Positions 45,346 to 53,972 of a DNA stretch of 64,000 bases are shown here, one piece after another; the first letter of the stretch is position 1; every line of letters starts with the position of its first letter. The DNA comes from an uncultured Myxococcales bacterium (GTDB taxonomy: Bacteria; Myxococcota_A; UBA9042; DTJE01). A program made the position numbers and the translations under genes. The DNA lies in contig CAIZWN010000054.1 in the NCBI GenBank assembly GCA_903936705.1, positions 1 to 64,000 on the forward strand, in the 5' to 3' direction. The notes beneath the pieces are model-generated. The model was not told where the DNA came from, made no database searches, and saw only the letters and a program-made list of their open reading frames with translations.

Positions 45346-45987
45346 CTAGGGCTCGGCGTCTCCCATGCCCTCGTGGAAGACAACAACTGAGGGCGGCAAA
45401 CGATTCCCGCGTGCTGGAACCGGCATATCCAGGGCCTGCAAGCCCAGGGCAACCAGCAGCACCGGAAAATACCGGTCGGGAATCGCGAACGCCTTCCTCA
45501 ACACTTCATCGTCAAACCTCCCGATCGGCGACGAACCTATGCCGCGCTCGGTAGCAAGAAGCATCAGCGCCATGGCCGCGAACGCAGGTTCGCGCACAGC
45601 CAGCGTGAATCGGGCCAGTTCGTTGCCCTGGTACGATCTGCAAACCGACGCAACCAGATGGTCCGCAGCTTCCCGGGTCATCGCTCCGTCGCGCACGGAC
45701 GATGCAACTTCTTCCTCGGCCCTGGCATCCCCCTTCGAGTCACCACAAACGATGACCACAGCCGAGGCCTGCCGAACCTTCTCCTGCCTGTATGCGCAAT
45801 CGTAGAGGATCTCCTTGCGCTCGCGATCACGCACCACGATGAACCGCCAGGGCTGGAGATTGAAATCGGACGGGACAAGGCATGATTCGGCAATCATCTC
45901 CTCGATCAATTCACGCGTCAGCAGCAGCCCATCCGGCTCGAACCGGGGAACCGAACGCCGCCGCTTCAGAGTCTGCAAAACCGTCAT
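45346..45987 (-). CDS. Nitroreductase-family flavoprotein
   Basis: A 213-residue NAD(P)H-dependent FMN protein: N-terminal RRRSVPRFEPDGLL (the family's RRS-R-F motif binding phosphate), APS-like LVPSDFNLQPWRFIVVRD, AAMALMLLATERGIGSSPIG and the C-terminal VALGLQ segment. The substrate may be a nitro compound, quinone or a flavin. It follows the PIN-PhoH gene by 48 bp on the same strand, with a G-rich SD a little far from ATG 45987. Confidence 0.88.
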   Translation of the reverse strand: MTVLQTLKRRRSVPRFEPDGLLLTRELIEEMIAESCLVPSDFNLQPWRFIVVRDRERKEILYDCAYRQEKVRQASAVVIVCGDSKGDARAEEEVASSVRDGAMTREAADHLVASVCRSYQGNELARFTLAVREPAFAAMALMLLATERGIGSSPIGRFDDEVLRKAFAIPDRYFPVLLVALGLQALDMPVPARGNRLPPSVVVFHEGMGDAEP

Positions 45988-46035
45988 TTCACTATAACCT
46001 CGTACGGTGCCGTAGCAGTGCGCATCGCACTTACA

Positions 46036-47370
46036 CTACAGCAGGTTTGCCGCCATCTCGGCCAGATCCGACCGTTCGCCTTTCGAAAGAGTCACCGTAG
46101 CCGCCAACCGCTGGTGCTTGAACCTTTCGCTGACGTAGATCAGGCCGTTATTCACGCTGTCAACATACGGATTGTCGATCTGGTATGGGTCGCCGGTCAG
46201 TACGATCTTGGTACCATCACCGACCCGCGTGATGATCGTCTTGACCTCGTGCGGCGTAAGGTTCTGCGCCTCGTCAACGATCATGAACTGATTGGGAATG
46301 CTGCGACCACGAATGTAGGTCAGGGGTTCGACTTCCATCAGGCCCATGTCCAGAAGATCGCGATACGAGCGCCCCCCTTTCCGGTCGGGCCGGGACAGCC
46401 CCATCAAAAACTCGACGTTGTCGTGGATGGGCTGCATCCATGGGTTCAACTTCTCCTCGACATCGCCAGGAAGGTAGCCTAGGTCGCGCCCCAGCGGGAA
46501 GATCGGGCGCGAAACCAGCAGCCGCGTGAATGCCTGCTCCTCGGCAACTTTCTGCAAGCCGGCAGCGATGGCCAGAAGGGTCTTGCCGGTCCCGGCCTTG
46601 CCGATCAACGTGACCAGGCGTATCTCGTCCCGCAGCAGCGCGTCCAGCGCAAAGTGCTGCTCCTTGTTGCGAGGACGGATGCCCCACACAGGATCCTTGA
46701 GTTCCAATATGCGTTGCAATATTCCATCCGAGGCATGAACCCGCGTCAAAGCCGACTGGGAAGGATTCAGCGGGTTCCGTGCGACCAGGTACTGGTTCTC
46801 GAACAGGGAGGTCGCATCCGGCAATGGCACGGACTCTCCCCTGTACAGACGCGCAATGCTTTCCGCCTCCACCATGATGTCGCCGGTACCCGTGTACAGC
46901 TCGCTTAAGTCACGGTTCTCCTTGCTGTAGTCCTCGGCGTGCAAGCCCATGGCAACTGCGCGGATACGCAAGTTGGTGTCCTTGGTAACGAACACCACCG
47001 GCGTCTCCGGTTCGGCCTTCCGCAATTCCAGTGCAGTACCAACGATCAGGCGATCCATCAGGTGGGACAGGCTGACGTCCTTGTGATACGGCGACATTTC
47101 CTTCAGATGATCGGCAGATGAGAACAGGACACGCAGCTTTCCCCCGTCCTGGATCTCCACACCGGTCCTCAGATCGCCACGCTCGCGAAAACGGTCCAGC
47201 AGTCGCGAGGCGTGTCTGGCATTCTGGCCCAACTCGGACAGTTCCTTCTTGAAGTGATCAATTTCCTCGATGACGTAGATCGGAACGCACACGTTGTTGT
47301 CAGCGAAACTGGTCATCGCGTTCGGGTCGTGCAGCAGGACGTTCGTGTCGAGTACGAAATTCTTCTTCAT
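46036..47370 (-). CDS. PIN-PhoH family RNA helicase/nuclease
   Basis: A 444-residue PhoH2-type protein. Residues 1-150 form a PIN nuclease domain (FVLDTNVLLHDP with Asp8, EEIDHFKK, FVTKDTNLRI with acidic residues). Residues about 235-444 are the PhoH ATPase: GKAGTGKT, LLVSRPIFPLG, FMIVDEAQNLTPHE and LTGDPYQIDNPY. PIN-PhoH proteins unwind and cut RNA in mycobacteria. Acidic PIN residues appear intact. A sigma70-like promoter lies about 80 bp upstream. Confidence 0.93.
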   Translation of the reverse strand: MKKNFVLDTNVLLHDPNAMTSFADNNVCVPIYVIEEIDHFKKELSELGQNARHASRLLDRFRERGDLRTGVEIQDGGKLRVLFSSADHLKEMSPYHKDVSLSHLMDRLIVGTALELRKAEPETPVVFVTKDTNLRIRAVAMGLHAEDYSKENRDLSELYTGTGDIMVEAESIARLYRGESVPLPDATSLFENQYLVARNPLNPSQSALTRVHASDGILQRILELKDPVWGIRPRNKEQHFALDALLRDEIRLVTLIGKAGTGKTLLAIAAGLQKVAEEQAFTRLLVSRPIFPLGRDLGYLPGDVEEKLNPWMQPIHDNVEFLMGLSRPDRKGGRSYRDLLDMGLMEVEPLTYIRGRSIPNQFMIVDEAQNLTPHEVKTIITRVGDGTKIVLTGDPYQIDNPYVDSVNNGLIYVSERFKHQRLAATVTLSKGERSDLAEMAANLL

Positions 47371-47447
47371 TCGCGCTCCCCGGGCGGCCAGTCACGAACC
47401 GCCAACATTCGCTGCCATCTGCACAAACGGTGGATCAGGAAGGCGCT

Positions 47448-47476
47448 AGCATATCGACGGGAGCCTGGAAGCTCAA
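47448..47476 (-). promoter_or_regulatory. Predicted promoter of the PIN-PhoH gene
   Basis: On the minus strand TTGAGC (47471-47476) and TATGCT (47448-47453) are 17 bp apart, each matching 4 of 6 sigma70 consensus positions. It lies 78 bp before the start codon in a noncoding gap. Confidence 0.42.
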
Positions 47477-47522
47477 GCATGTTGTGCTGATGCGGCGCGG
47501 GAATCCTGCCGGGGGCGGGTTC

Positions 47523-49376
47523 CTAGAACACAACGTCCAGCGACGAGCGGTCGGAGTTCGACATGATCTCGACGCGCGTCTTCACGTTCGGCAGGATGTT
47601 GTTGCAGAAGAACGTCGCCGACTGCAGTTTGCCCCAGTAGAACTTCGCCTCGGGATTGTCGTTGACAAGCTTCTTCTTGTCGGTTGCGCCCGTCGCGCCG
47701 TTCTCCTGGTACAGCTTGGTCAGCGCCGCGTCCGCGACGACCGCTTCGGTCACCAGGCCGTACGCCGCGATGACGTCGCCGAATGACTCCAGCAACGGAT
47801 ACGCAACCAGCATCAGGTACTGCGGGTCCTGCATGGCTACGGTCATCATCTTCATGGTGATTCCGGCCATCAGGTTCTTGGCATCGGACAGCTTGGTAGC
47901 CAGTTTGCCGACGCCTGGATGCGCCTTGTACTTGTCGGCGAACGTCCCGATTTCCTTCAGATAGCCCGAGAAGATCTGCATCGACTTCATCGGCAGCTTG
48001 CGGCCGGCGAGGTCCATCGCCTGGATACCGTTGGTGCCTTCGTAAATCGGGGCGATACGGGCGTCACGGTAGTTCTGCTCGACCGGGTACTCGCTGCAAT
48101 AGCCGTAGCCGCCGTAAACCTGGATCGCCAGGTCGCAGGCCTTGACGCCCATGTCCGACCCGTACGCCTTGCATACCGGGGTCAGCAATTCGACGTAACC
48201 CTGGTACTTCTCCTTGTCGGCCGGGTCGTCGGTGGAACGCGCCATGTCGGCGTACCACGCGGAGGTGTACAGCAGGGTCCGCAGACCCTCGACGACGGAC
48301 TTCTGCCACAACAGCATGCGGCGGACGTCGGCGTGCTCGATGATCGCGACCTTGGGGGCCTTGGGATCCTTCATGTTCAGGATGTGCGAGCCCTGCAGGC
48401 GCTCCTGCGCGTAGGACTTGGCGGCTTCGTAGGAAGCGCCGGCCGCGGCCAGACCCTGGACGCCGACCATGATGCGGGCTTCGTTCATCATGTGGAACAT
48501 GATCTTCATGCCCTCGAGTTCAGCCCCGAGGATCTCGCCTTCGCACTTGTTGTCTTCGCCGAAGTTCAGAACGCATGTCGGCGAACCCTTGATGCCCATC
48601 TTGTGCTCGATGCGCCCGACCTTGACGTCGTTGAACTCGCCGCGGTTGCCGGTGGCGTCAACGCGATACTTCGGAACTACGAACAGCGACAGGCCCTTGG
48701 TACCGGCAGGAGCGTCGGGAGTACGCGCCAGCACGGCATGGATCACGTTGGCAGTCGAGGCGTCGCACAGGTTGTGGTCGCCGCCCGTGATGAAGATCTT
48801 GGTGCCCTGGATCAGGTACTTGCCGTTCGGCAGCTTCTCGGCGGTGGCCTTGTTCGCACCGACGTCCGAGCCGGCGCCGGCTTCGGTCAGACACATCGTG
48901 CCGGACCACTTGCCCTCGAGCAGCTTGGGCGCGTACTTCGCCTTGATCTCTTCGGTGCCGAAATCCTGCAGCAGGCTGATCACGCCTTCGGTCAGACCGG
49001 CCGTCAGCGAGAACGCCACGCACGAACCAATGAAGAACTCATGGATGACCTGGCCCATGACCCACGGCAGGCCCTGGCCGCCGATCTCCTGCGACTGGAT
49101 TGCGCCCAGCCAGCCGTTGTCCGACAGACGCTTCCACGCATTCTTGAAAACTTCGGGAAGAATGACTTCGCCGTCTTCGAACTTGGCGCCGACCTGGTCT
49201 GAAACCTCGTTCATCGGGGCAATGACGTCACGGGCGAACTTGTACGCCTCGGTCAGCATGGCGTCGTAGTCATCCTTCCCGTAGTCCTTGAACATCGGGA
49301 ACTTCTGCAAGTCCTGCAGCTTCAGGACTTCGAACAGCAGGAACCGGATGTCGCGCATGTCAGCTACGTAGTTCAT
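47523..49376 (-). CDS. Acyl-CoA dehydrogenase, long DmdC/AidB-like type
   Basis: A 617-residue FAD enzyme, longer than the 380-residue standard. The core signatures are CLTEAGAGSDVGANKATA, IFITGGDHN (typical of the long class), YGGYGYCSEYPVEQNYRDARIAPIYEGTNGIQ (the C-terminal FAD-binding motif; only the start QVYGGYGYCSEYPVEQNYRD is quoted exactly) and an extra C-terminal helical domain. Such enzymes start beta-oxidation of acyl-CoA, including 3-methylthiopropanoyl-CoA; this substrate cannot be told. AGGAGG lies 7 nt before ATG 49376, and a TTGACA box and a dyad lie upstream. Confidence 0.93.
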   Translation of the reverse strand: MNYVADMRDIRFLLFEVLKLQDLQKFPMFKDYGKDDYDAMLTEAYKFARDVIAPMNEVSDQVGAKFEDGEVILPEVFKNAWKRLSDNGWLGAIQSQEIGGQGLPWVMGQVIHEFFIGSCVAFSLTAGLTEGVISLLQDFGTEEIKAKYAPKLLEGKWSGTMCLTEAGAGSDVGANKATAEKLPNGKYLIQGTKIFITGGDHNLCDASTANVIHAVLARTPDAPAGTKGLSLFVVPKYRVDATGNRGEFNDVKVGRIEHKMGIKGSPTCVLNFGEDNKCEGEILGAELEGMKIMFHMMNEARIMVGVQGLAAAGASYEAAKSYAQERLQGSHILNMKDPKAPKVAIIEHADVRRMLLWQKSVVEGLRTLLYTSAWYADMARSTDDPADKEKYQGYVELLTPVCKAYGSDMGVKACDLAIQVYGGYGYCSEYPVEQNYRDARIAPIYEGTNGIQAMDLAGRKLPMKSMQIFSGYLKEIGTFADKYKAHPGVGKLATKLSDAKNLMAGITMKMMTVAMQDPQYLMLVAYPLLESFGDVIAAYGLVTEAVVADAALTKLYQENGATGATDKKKLVNDNPEAKFYWGKLQSATFFCNNILPNVKTRVEIMSNSDRSSLDVVF

Positions 49377-49414
49377 GAAGGTACCTCCTAAAGAGTGGAT
49401 AGACCTGGCGGAAG

Positions 49415-49442
49415 CCTAGAAGCCTGCGTCATTGGTTGTCAA
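49415..49442 (-). promoter_or_regulatory. Predicted promoter of the acyl-CoA dehydrogenase gene
   Basis: A perfect TTGACA -35 (49437-49442, minus strand) stands about 60 bp before the start codon. The best -10 at 16 bp spacing is TCTAGG (49415-49420), only 3 of 6, so activation by a regulator is possible. Confidence 0.42.
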
Positions 49443-49453
49443 GGGTTTTTTGC

Positions 49454-49478
49454 CTGCCAATGCACGTTGTGTTGGCAG
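49454..49478. promoter_or_regulatory. Inverted repeat in the divergent acyl-CoA dehydrogenase/aminotransferase region
   Basis: Arms CTGCCAA (49454-49460) and TTGGCAG (49472-49478) are perfect complements with an 11-nt spacer. The dyad sits 11 bp upstream of the TTGACA box of the dehydrogenase and could bind a dimeric regulator, as FadR/TetR-type repressors do for fatty-acid genes. No regulator gene is adjacent. Confidence 0.4.
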
Positions 49479-49585
49479 AAGCCCTGGCGCTGTTATCGAC
49501 CCGAACCACGCCTTGCAGAACGGTTGACTTGCGCACCGCTGGTGAGATAGGAGTCCCGCAGGCGGCGCTTGGCACCGGAGGATCA

Positions 49586-50776
49586 ATGGGCATCTCGAAG
49601 CAGTTGCGCGTGGACATGGTCCACGGTTCCTGGATCAGGAAGATGTTCGACGAGGGCCTGCGTCTGAAAGCCATTCACGGCGCCGCAAACGTCTTCGACT
49701 TCACCCTGGGGAACCCGTACGTCGATCCGCCGCCGGAATTTCTTACAGCGCTGAAGCGGGCTGCCGCCGAGGAACGCCACGGCATCCACGCCTACATGCA
49801 GAACTGCGGATTTCCCGAGGTTCGGGCCAAGGTGGCTGCAGAACTTTCGGCCGAACTGGGATTTGGATTCACGGCCGGCAGCGTCGTCATGACCGTAGGC
49901 GCCGCTGGAGCACTCAACGTCCTGCTGAAATCGCTGCTGGATCCGGGCGACGAAGTCGTCCTTGTGGCTCCGTTCTTCCCGGAATACGCCTTTTACATTC
50001 GCAACCACTCGGGCGTTGCAGTCGTATCGACCGCAGATGATACGTTCCTGCCGGATCTGGAGGATCTGGACCGAAAGATCGGCCCCCACACACGCGCCAT
50101 GATCCTCAACAGCCCTTGCAACCCCAGCGGCAGAGTGGTTACTCCAGAGGTCCTATCAGGCCTGGGGGACCTTCTGCGCCGCAAGTCGGCCGAGAACGGA
50201 CGCACGATATACCTGCTCAGCGACGAGCCCTACCGGCGCCTGCTTTTCGACGGCCGCACCTACCCAAGCCCCTTCGGCCACTATGCGCACACGATCCTTG
50301 CGACGTCCCACTCGAAGGATCTGTCGCTGGCCGGCGAGCGCATCGGATACCTGGCGATCGGCCCCGAATGCGAGGACGCCGCTGATATCTTCGCCGCCGC
50401 CACCTTCTGCAACCGGACTCTTGGGTACGTCAACGCCCCGGCCTTGATGCAAAGGGTGCTGCTGTACATGGACTCCTACCAGCCGAACGTCGCCATCTAT
50501 CAGCGCAAGCGGGACCGTCTGTTCGAGGTTCTTACCGGGATGGGCTACGAAATCATCAAGCCGGAAGGGACTTTCTTCATGTTTCCCAAGTCGCCTATTC
50601 CCGACGATCCAAAGTGGGTCGAAGTCCTGGCTCGCGAACGCGTGCTGGTCACGCCAGGCACCGGGTTTGCGTTTCCAGGGTATTTCCGCATCTCGTTCGC
50701 CGTTGACGACACCGTAATCGAGGGGTCCTTCCCCGGGTTCGAGCGTGCATTGAAGTCTGTTCGGCAGTCAGCCTGA
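49586..50776 (+). CDS. PLP-dependent aminotransferase, class I/II
   Basis: A 396-residue fold-type I enzyme. Motifs are FDFTLGNPYVDPP, GAAGALNVLLKSLLDPGDEV, NSPCNPSGRVV, and the PLP-binding lysine in SHSKDLSLAGERIGY. The C-terminal Arg expected to bind the substrate carboxylate is likely in GYFRISFAV. It belongs with aspartate/alanine-type aminotransferases; the exact amino acid is open. ATG 49586 has GGAGG 4 nt upstream, so earlier frames are ignored. Confidence 0.92.
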   Translation: MGISKQLRVDMVHGSWIRKMFDEGLRLKAIHGAANVFDFTLGNPYVDPPPEFLTALKRAAAEERHGIHAYMQNCGFPEVRAKVAAELSAELGFGFTAGSVVMTVGAAGALNVLLKSLLDPGDEVVLVAPFFPEYAFYIRNHSGVAVVSTADDTFLPDLEDLDRKIGPHTRAMILNSPCNPSGRVVTPEVLSGLGDLLRRKSAENGRTIYLLSDEPYRRLLFDGRTYPSPFGHYAHTILATSHSKDLSLAGERIGYLAIGPECEDAADIFAAATFCNRTLGYVNAPALMQRVLLYMDSYQPNVAIYQRKRDRLFEVLTGMGYEIIKPEGTFFMFPKSPIPDDPKWVEVLARERVLVTPGTGFAFPGYFRISFAVDDTVIEGSFPGFERALKSVRQSA

Positions 50777-50813
50777 AGGATGCACCGGGCCTGAAGCGAA
50801 GGCTTGTTGACGA

Positions 50814-51137
50814 TCAGGCCGCGGCCCGAGCCGTCAGGAAACCATCCATCGCAACGCGATCCCGCGGGAACATGTGCTTGAACCGCAGCAGGACCCGGCT
50901 GCTGCCGTTGTCCCCCACGACACCCACAATTTCGGCCAAGGTCTTCACGGGAATTCCCGTCGGAAGATCGAATCCCAGCCAGGCATAGCGCCCCGGAGGG
51001 ACGCGATCGCAGGCCAGTTCCATCCCGTAGGGCCCAAGGCGCGTGGCGACGGCACCAACCGGCGCGCCATCAGCTGTGAACTCACGAATGGGGATCATCG
51101 CATCCACCATGCCCCAACTGATCACTTCGATCGGCAT
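50814..51137 (-). CDS. PilZ-like small protein
   Basis: A 107-residue protein resembling a PilZ beta-barrel: VATRLGPYGMELACDRVPPG followed by YAWLGFDLPTG, VKTLAEIVGVV and RVLLRFKHMFPRDR. The RxxxR c-di-GMP motif is not evident, so it may be a non-binding PilZ. GGAGG sits 7 nt before ATG 51137. Convergent with the aminotransferase gene. A more divergent assignment is possible. Confidence 0.62.
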   Translation of the reverse strand: MPIEVISWGMVDAMIPIREFTADGAPVGAVATRLGPYGMELACDRVPPGRYAWLGFDLPTGIPVKTLAEIVGVVGDNGSSRVLLRFKHMFPRDRVAMDGFLTARAAA

Positions 51138-51318
51138 TGCAGCCCTCCTTGCGGTGGCGCTTGTTGCGCCTCGGCACAAGTCTAAAGTGGTAGGAACGAC
51201 GACGCCAAGAAGGCGACAAACCTTTTGCCATTATTGGGAATATCTGGCCACCAACGCAGCTTCATCCCGACGAATATGTCGCCGGTTCGAGTTCCATGGC
51301 CCCTCATCTGCTTCCCGC

Positions 51319-51346
51319 CCAATCCGACATCGGCCAATCCGACATC
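51319..51346. repeat. Direct repeat in a promoter-length gap
   Basis: CCAATCCGACATC occurs at 51319-51331 and again at 51334-51346 (15-bp period). The gap of about 275 bp separates the PilZ-like and the cysteine-rich genes. One and a half helical turns between copies is compatible with an operator, although chance duplication cannot be excluded. Nothing else was found in the gap. Confidence 0.45.
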
Positions 51347-51412
51347 TCCCCTGGAAGTCGCGAACGGTGTCTGATATGCTTCCGCGAATTCCTGGGAGGA
51401 GCCAGCAGGCCC

Positions 51413-51790
51413 ATGATTCAGGAGCCGCGTCTTTGTTGTTACAAGTGCCACGAGGAACTGGTCTTCGACGTGAAGATCGGACGCCGTGATACGTGCCCGA
51501 ACTGCTACTCGTATCTCCATTGCTGCTTCAATTGCCAGTTCTGGAATCCCGACGTGCACAATCAATGCACCGAGAACCAGGGCGAATTCATACGCGATCG
51601 GGCCGAAGGGAACTTCTGCCTGTACTTCACCTTCAAGGGCACGAAGGACACCAGCGACGACGAGGCCACCAAGGCAAAGAATCGATTGCAGTCGATGTTT
51701 GGCGGCGACGTCGTGAAGACCACGCCACGATCGGCCGATGAGGCCAAGGCCAGGCTGGACGCCCTTTTCGGATCCCCCAAGAAGCGTTGA
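51413..51790 (+). CDS. Small cysteine-rich zinc-binding protein
   Basis: A 125-residue protein of unnamed but apparently conserved type. The N-terminal 60 residues hold RLCCYKCHEELVFDV, DTCPNCYSYLHCCFNCQFW and QCTENQGEF, then NFCLYF: three Cys pairs consistent with two zinc ribbons. The C-terminal half is charged and helical (ATKAKNRLQSMFGG). ATG 51413 is followed by the first ribbon; GGAG precedes at a distance. It ends 33 bp before the pdxB-like gene. Function unknown. Confidence 0.7.
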   Translation: MIQEPRLCCYKCHEELVFDVKIGRRDTCPNCYSYLHCCFNCQFWNPDVHNQCTENQGEFIRDRAEGNFCLYFTFKGTKDTSDDEATKAKNRLQSMFGGDVVKTTPRSADEAKARLDALFGSPKKR

Positions 51791-51823
51791 TTCCCGTGAC
51801 CTACCAGTACGAACCGGAGACCT

Positions 51824-52963
51824 ATGGATCGCCCCGTAATCCTGGTTGACAAGGACATTCCATGGGGCATCGAGGCATTCGATGCGCTGGGCAAAGTTGT
51901 TCCGTACGTCGCGACCGATCTGGCGATGGACCCTTCAATCCTTGCGGACGCAACGGTCCTTGCCTGCCGTTCAACCACGCGTCTCGACTGCGCCCTGCTA
52001 TCGGCAGCTCCCCGCCTGCGAGTCGTGGCGACTCCGGTCATCGGCCGTGACCACATAGTCTGCGAGGATGTGCGCACGGCACAACGGGCCAGGGGCCATG
52101 CAATCGAGGTCTTTTCGGCCCCCGGTTCGACCGCCGCCGGAGTAGCTGATTGGGTGGTGTCCTCGATATTGACTGCACTGCCCGCCGCCGCATCGTTGCC
52201 GCGTTTCAAGGTCGGGATCTGGGGGTTCGGCAACTGCGGAAAAGCCCTTGCCGCCCGTCTTTCGCGACTGCGAGTCCGATGGATTGCGTTCGACCCGCCA
52301 CTTCAAGTCGCAACCTCCGGCGCTTTCCTGTCGGCTTCGCAATCCGATCTTGCCGATTGCGACGTCGTGACGGTCCACGTTCCGCTTACCGGCCCTCAAG
52401 AGAGCAACTGGCCAACGCGACTCATGATCGGAGAAGCGACACTTTCTGCCCTGTCGGCTGGAAAAGTCCGCCTTCTGTGCAACACATCCAGGGGAGCCGT
52501 ACTGGAACATTCGGCCGTCATCGCCCACATGGCTGGTGGCCGCGGACCCATGTTGGCACTGGATGTCTTCGAGGGGGAACCGGTCCCGGACGTTGGAATG
52601 ATCTCTGGTCCGCGAATCGCAACGGCGCATTTGGCCGGTTCCGTGCTTGAAGGACGAAGACGTGCGGTCGCCAAGGTCCGTGACGACGTGCGACGGTATC
52701 TGCGCCTTCCGCTTTCACGATTCCCGATGGAACCTGCCGGGGGGTTCGACAGGCCGGTTCCCCTTTCAATTTCCGGACGGCAGCAGCTTCGCGATGTTGA
52801 GGAAGACATACTGCTCGCGGTGCCAATCGATGAATGGACCCGCAGCTTTCGCAATGCATACCTGTCGGCCGCGATCAGCAGCCGAGCAGCCGCATTCGAG
52901 GCATCCCGCAGGGGGGGTACCCGCAGGGAAATTCGCTGGAATCGGTTGCGCCAGCCACATTGA
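51824..52963 (+). CDS. PdxB-like D-2-hydroxyacid dehydrogenase (4-phosphoerythronate dehydrogenase)
   Basis: A 379-residue NAD-dependent enzyme of the D-isomer 2-hydroxyacid dehydrogenase family. PdxB-like traits are the opening ILVDKDIPWGIEAF, ATPVIGRDHI, SAPGSTAAGVADWVVSSILT, the Rossmann motif VGIWGFGNCGKALA and VTVHVPLTG, LLCNTSRGAVLEH. It would oxidise 4-phosphoerythronate in the deoxyxylulose-5-phosphate-independent B6 branch; other substrates are possible because only fold and signature are visible. Final 60 residues include a PdxB-like dimerisation helix. ATG 51824 follows a short AGACC leader. Confidence 0.75.
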   Translation: MDRPVILVDKDIPWGIEAFDALGKVVPYVATDLAMDPSILADATVLACRSTTRLDCALLSAAPRLRVVATPVIGRDHIVCEDVRTAQRARGHAIEVFSAPGSTAAGVADWVVSSILTALPAAASLPRFKVGIWGFGNCGKALAARLSRLRVRWIAFDPPLQVATSGAFLSASQSDLADCDVVTVHVPLTGPQESNWPTRLMIGEATLSALSAGKVRLLCNTSRGAVLEHSAVIAHMAGGRGPMLALDVFEGEPVPDVGMISGPRIATAHLAGSVLEGRRRAVAKVRDDVRRYLRLPLSRFPMEPAGGFDRPVPLSISGRQQLRDVEEDILLAVPIDEWTRSFRNAYLSAAISSRAAAFEASRRGGTRREIRWNRLRQPH

Positions 52964-53018
52964 CATTGAATGTCTCCTGCATGACAATAAGTCGCTCGCA
53001 ATGTGAACAGGTGCTACC

Positions 53019-53876
53019 GTGAAAAAACATTGCCCCGGTTGCAAGATTGATCTGGACCCGCAATACATGTTCTGCCCCGAATGCGGGTCGACATTGACGG
53101 ATAGTCCCGCGGCCGAAATCAAGCCCGCGCCCCCGGCTGTCGAGGCTGCACCTACCACGCTTGAATCGTCGCCGCGTCCGGCGCCGATCTCTTCCCAAGG
53201 CGCCAGGCAGCCGTCGGCCCAGAAGCCAAGCGCCGGGACCAGCCGCTTCCGAATCGTCCGCCTTGCTCGAGGCGGTGGCAATGCCACCCCGTTCGACGTG
53301 CCGGCAGGCGGCATGGAACTGGGACAGACTCAGGGCTTGCTGACGTTCCCCGACGACAACACCGTTTCACCGCGACACGCTATGCTGCGCCCGACCGGCG
53401 ATACGCTGGTGGTCGAGGATCTGGGCAGTCTGAACGGGCTGTACGTTCGCCTGACCGAACCGCACCAGCTGATCGAGGACGATTGCTTTGTCTGCGGCGA
53501 TTCGGTGTTTCGCGTATCCCTGATTGCGGGTTCCTTTCCGGCGGCCGAATTCAAGCTGTTTGCCGCCCCATCCGAAAAGCCGGTTCTTGCCACCCTGACT
53601 CGCATCCTTGTGGATGGACGCGATGGCGAGGTGTACCCGATCCGTCACATGCCGTTCCTGATTGGGCGCGAGGAAGGGGATCTGCGCCTTGGAGCCGACC
53701 GTTTCCTGTCGCGACGCCACGCGGCGGTCCAGTCCGGTCCTGCCGGAGTGTACCTGGCCGATCAGAAGAGCCGAAATGGCACGTACATCCGGCGCCACGA
53801 GTCGTTGCGCCTGGTTGCGGGCGACATCTTCCTGATCGGTCGTCAGTTGCTGCGCGTGGAGGCGGTATCGCTGTGA
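53019..53876 (+). CDS. Zinc-ribbon protein with two FHA domains (paralogue)
   Basis: A 285-residue protein laid out like that at 40596: zinc ribbon (CPGCKIDLDPQYMFCPECG), a Pro/Ser/Ala-rich linker to about residue 75, then two FHA domains. Domain 1 retains SPRHAML and GSLNGLYVR, domain 2 has LIGREEGDLRL, LSRRHAAV and KSRNGTYIRR. Both keep the phosphothreonine-binding Ser/Arg and Asn region. GTG 53019 is chosen; AGG lies about 7 nt upstream. It precedes the RNase E/G gene by 96 bp in the same direction. Confidence 0.87.
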   Translation: MKKHCPGCKIDLDPQYMFCPECGSTLTDSPAAEIKPAPPAVEAAPTTLESSPRPAPISSQGARQPSAQKPSAGTSRFRIVRLARGGGNATPFDVPAGGMELGQTQGLLTFPDDNTVSPRHAMLRPTGDTLVVEDLGSLNGLYVRLTEPHQLIEDDCFVCGDSVFRVSLIAGSFPAAEFKLFAAPSEKPVLATLTRILVDGRDGEVYPIRHMPFLIGREEGDLRLGADRFLSRRHAAVQSGPAGVYLADQKSRNGTYIRRHESLRLVAGDIFLIGRQLLRVEAVSL

Positions 53877-53972
53877 TCGAACTCGTCGGCCTGACGAACC
53901 GGTTCCGGTTCCCGGTTCCTATCGCGCCTGCGTTCATCCACATGAAATCGTCTTGAAACACCGAGGAAACCC

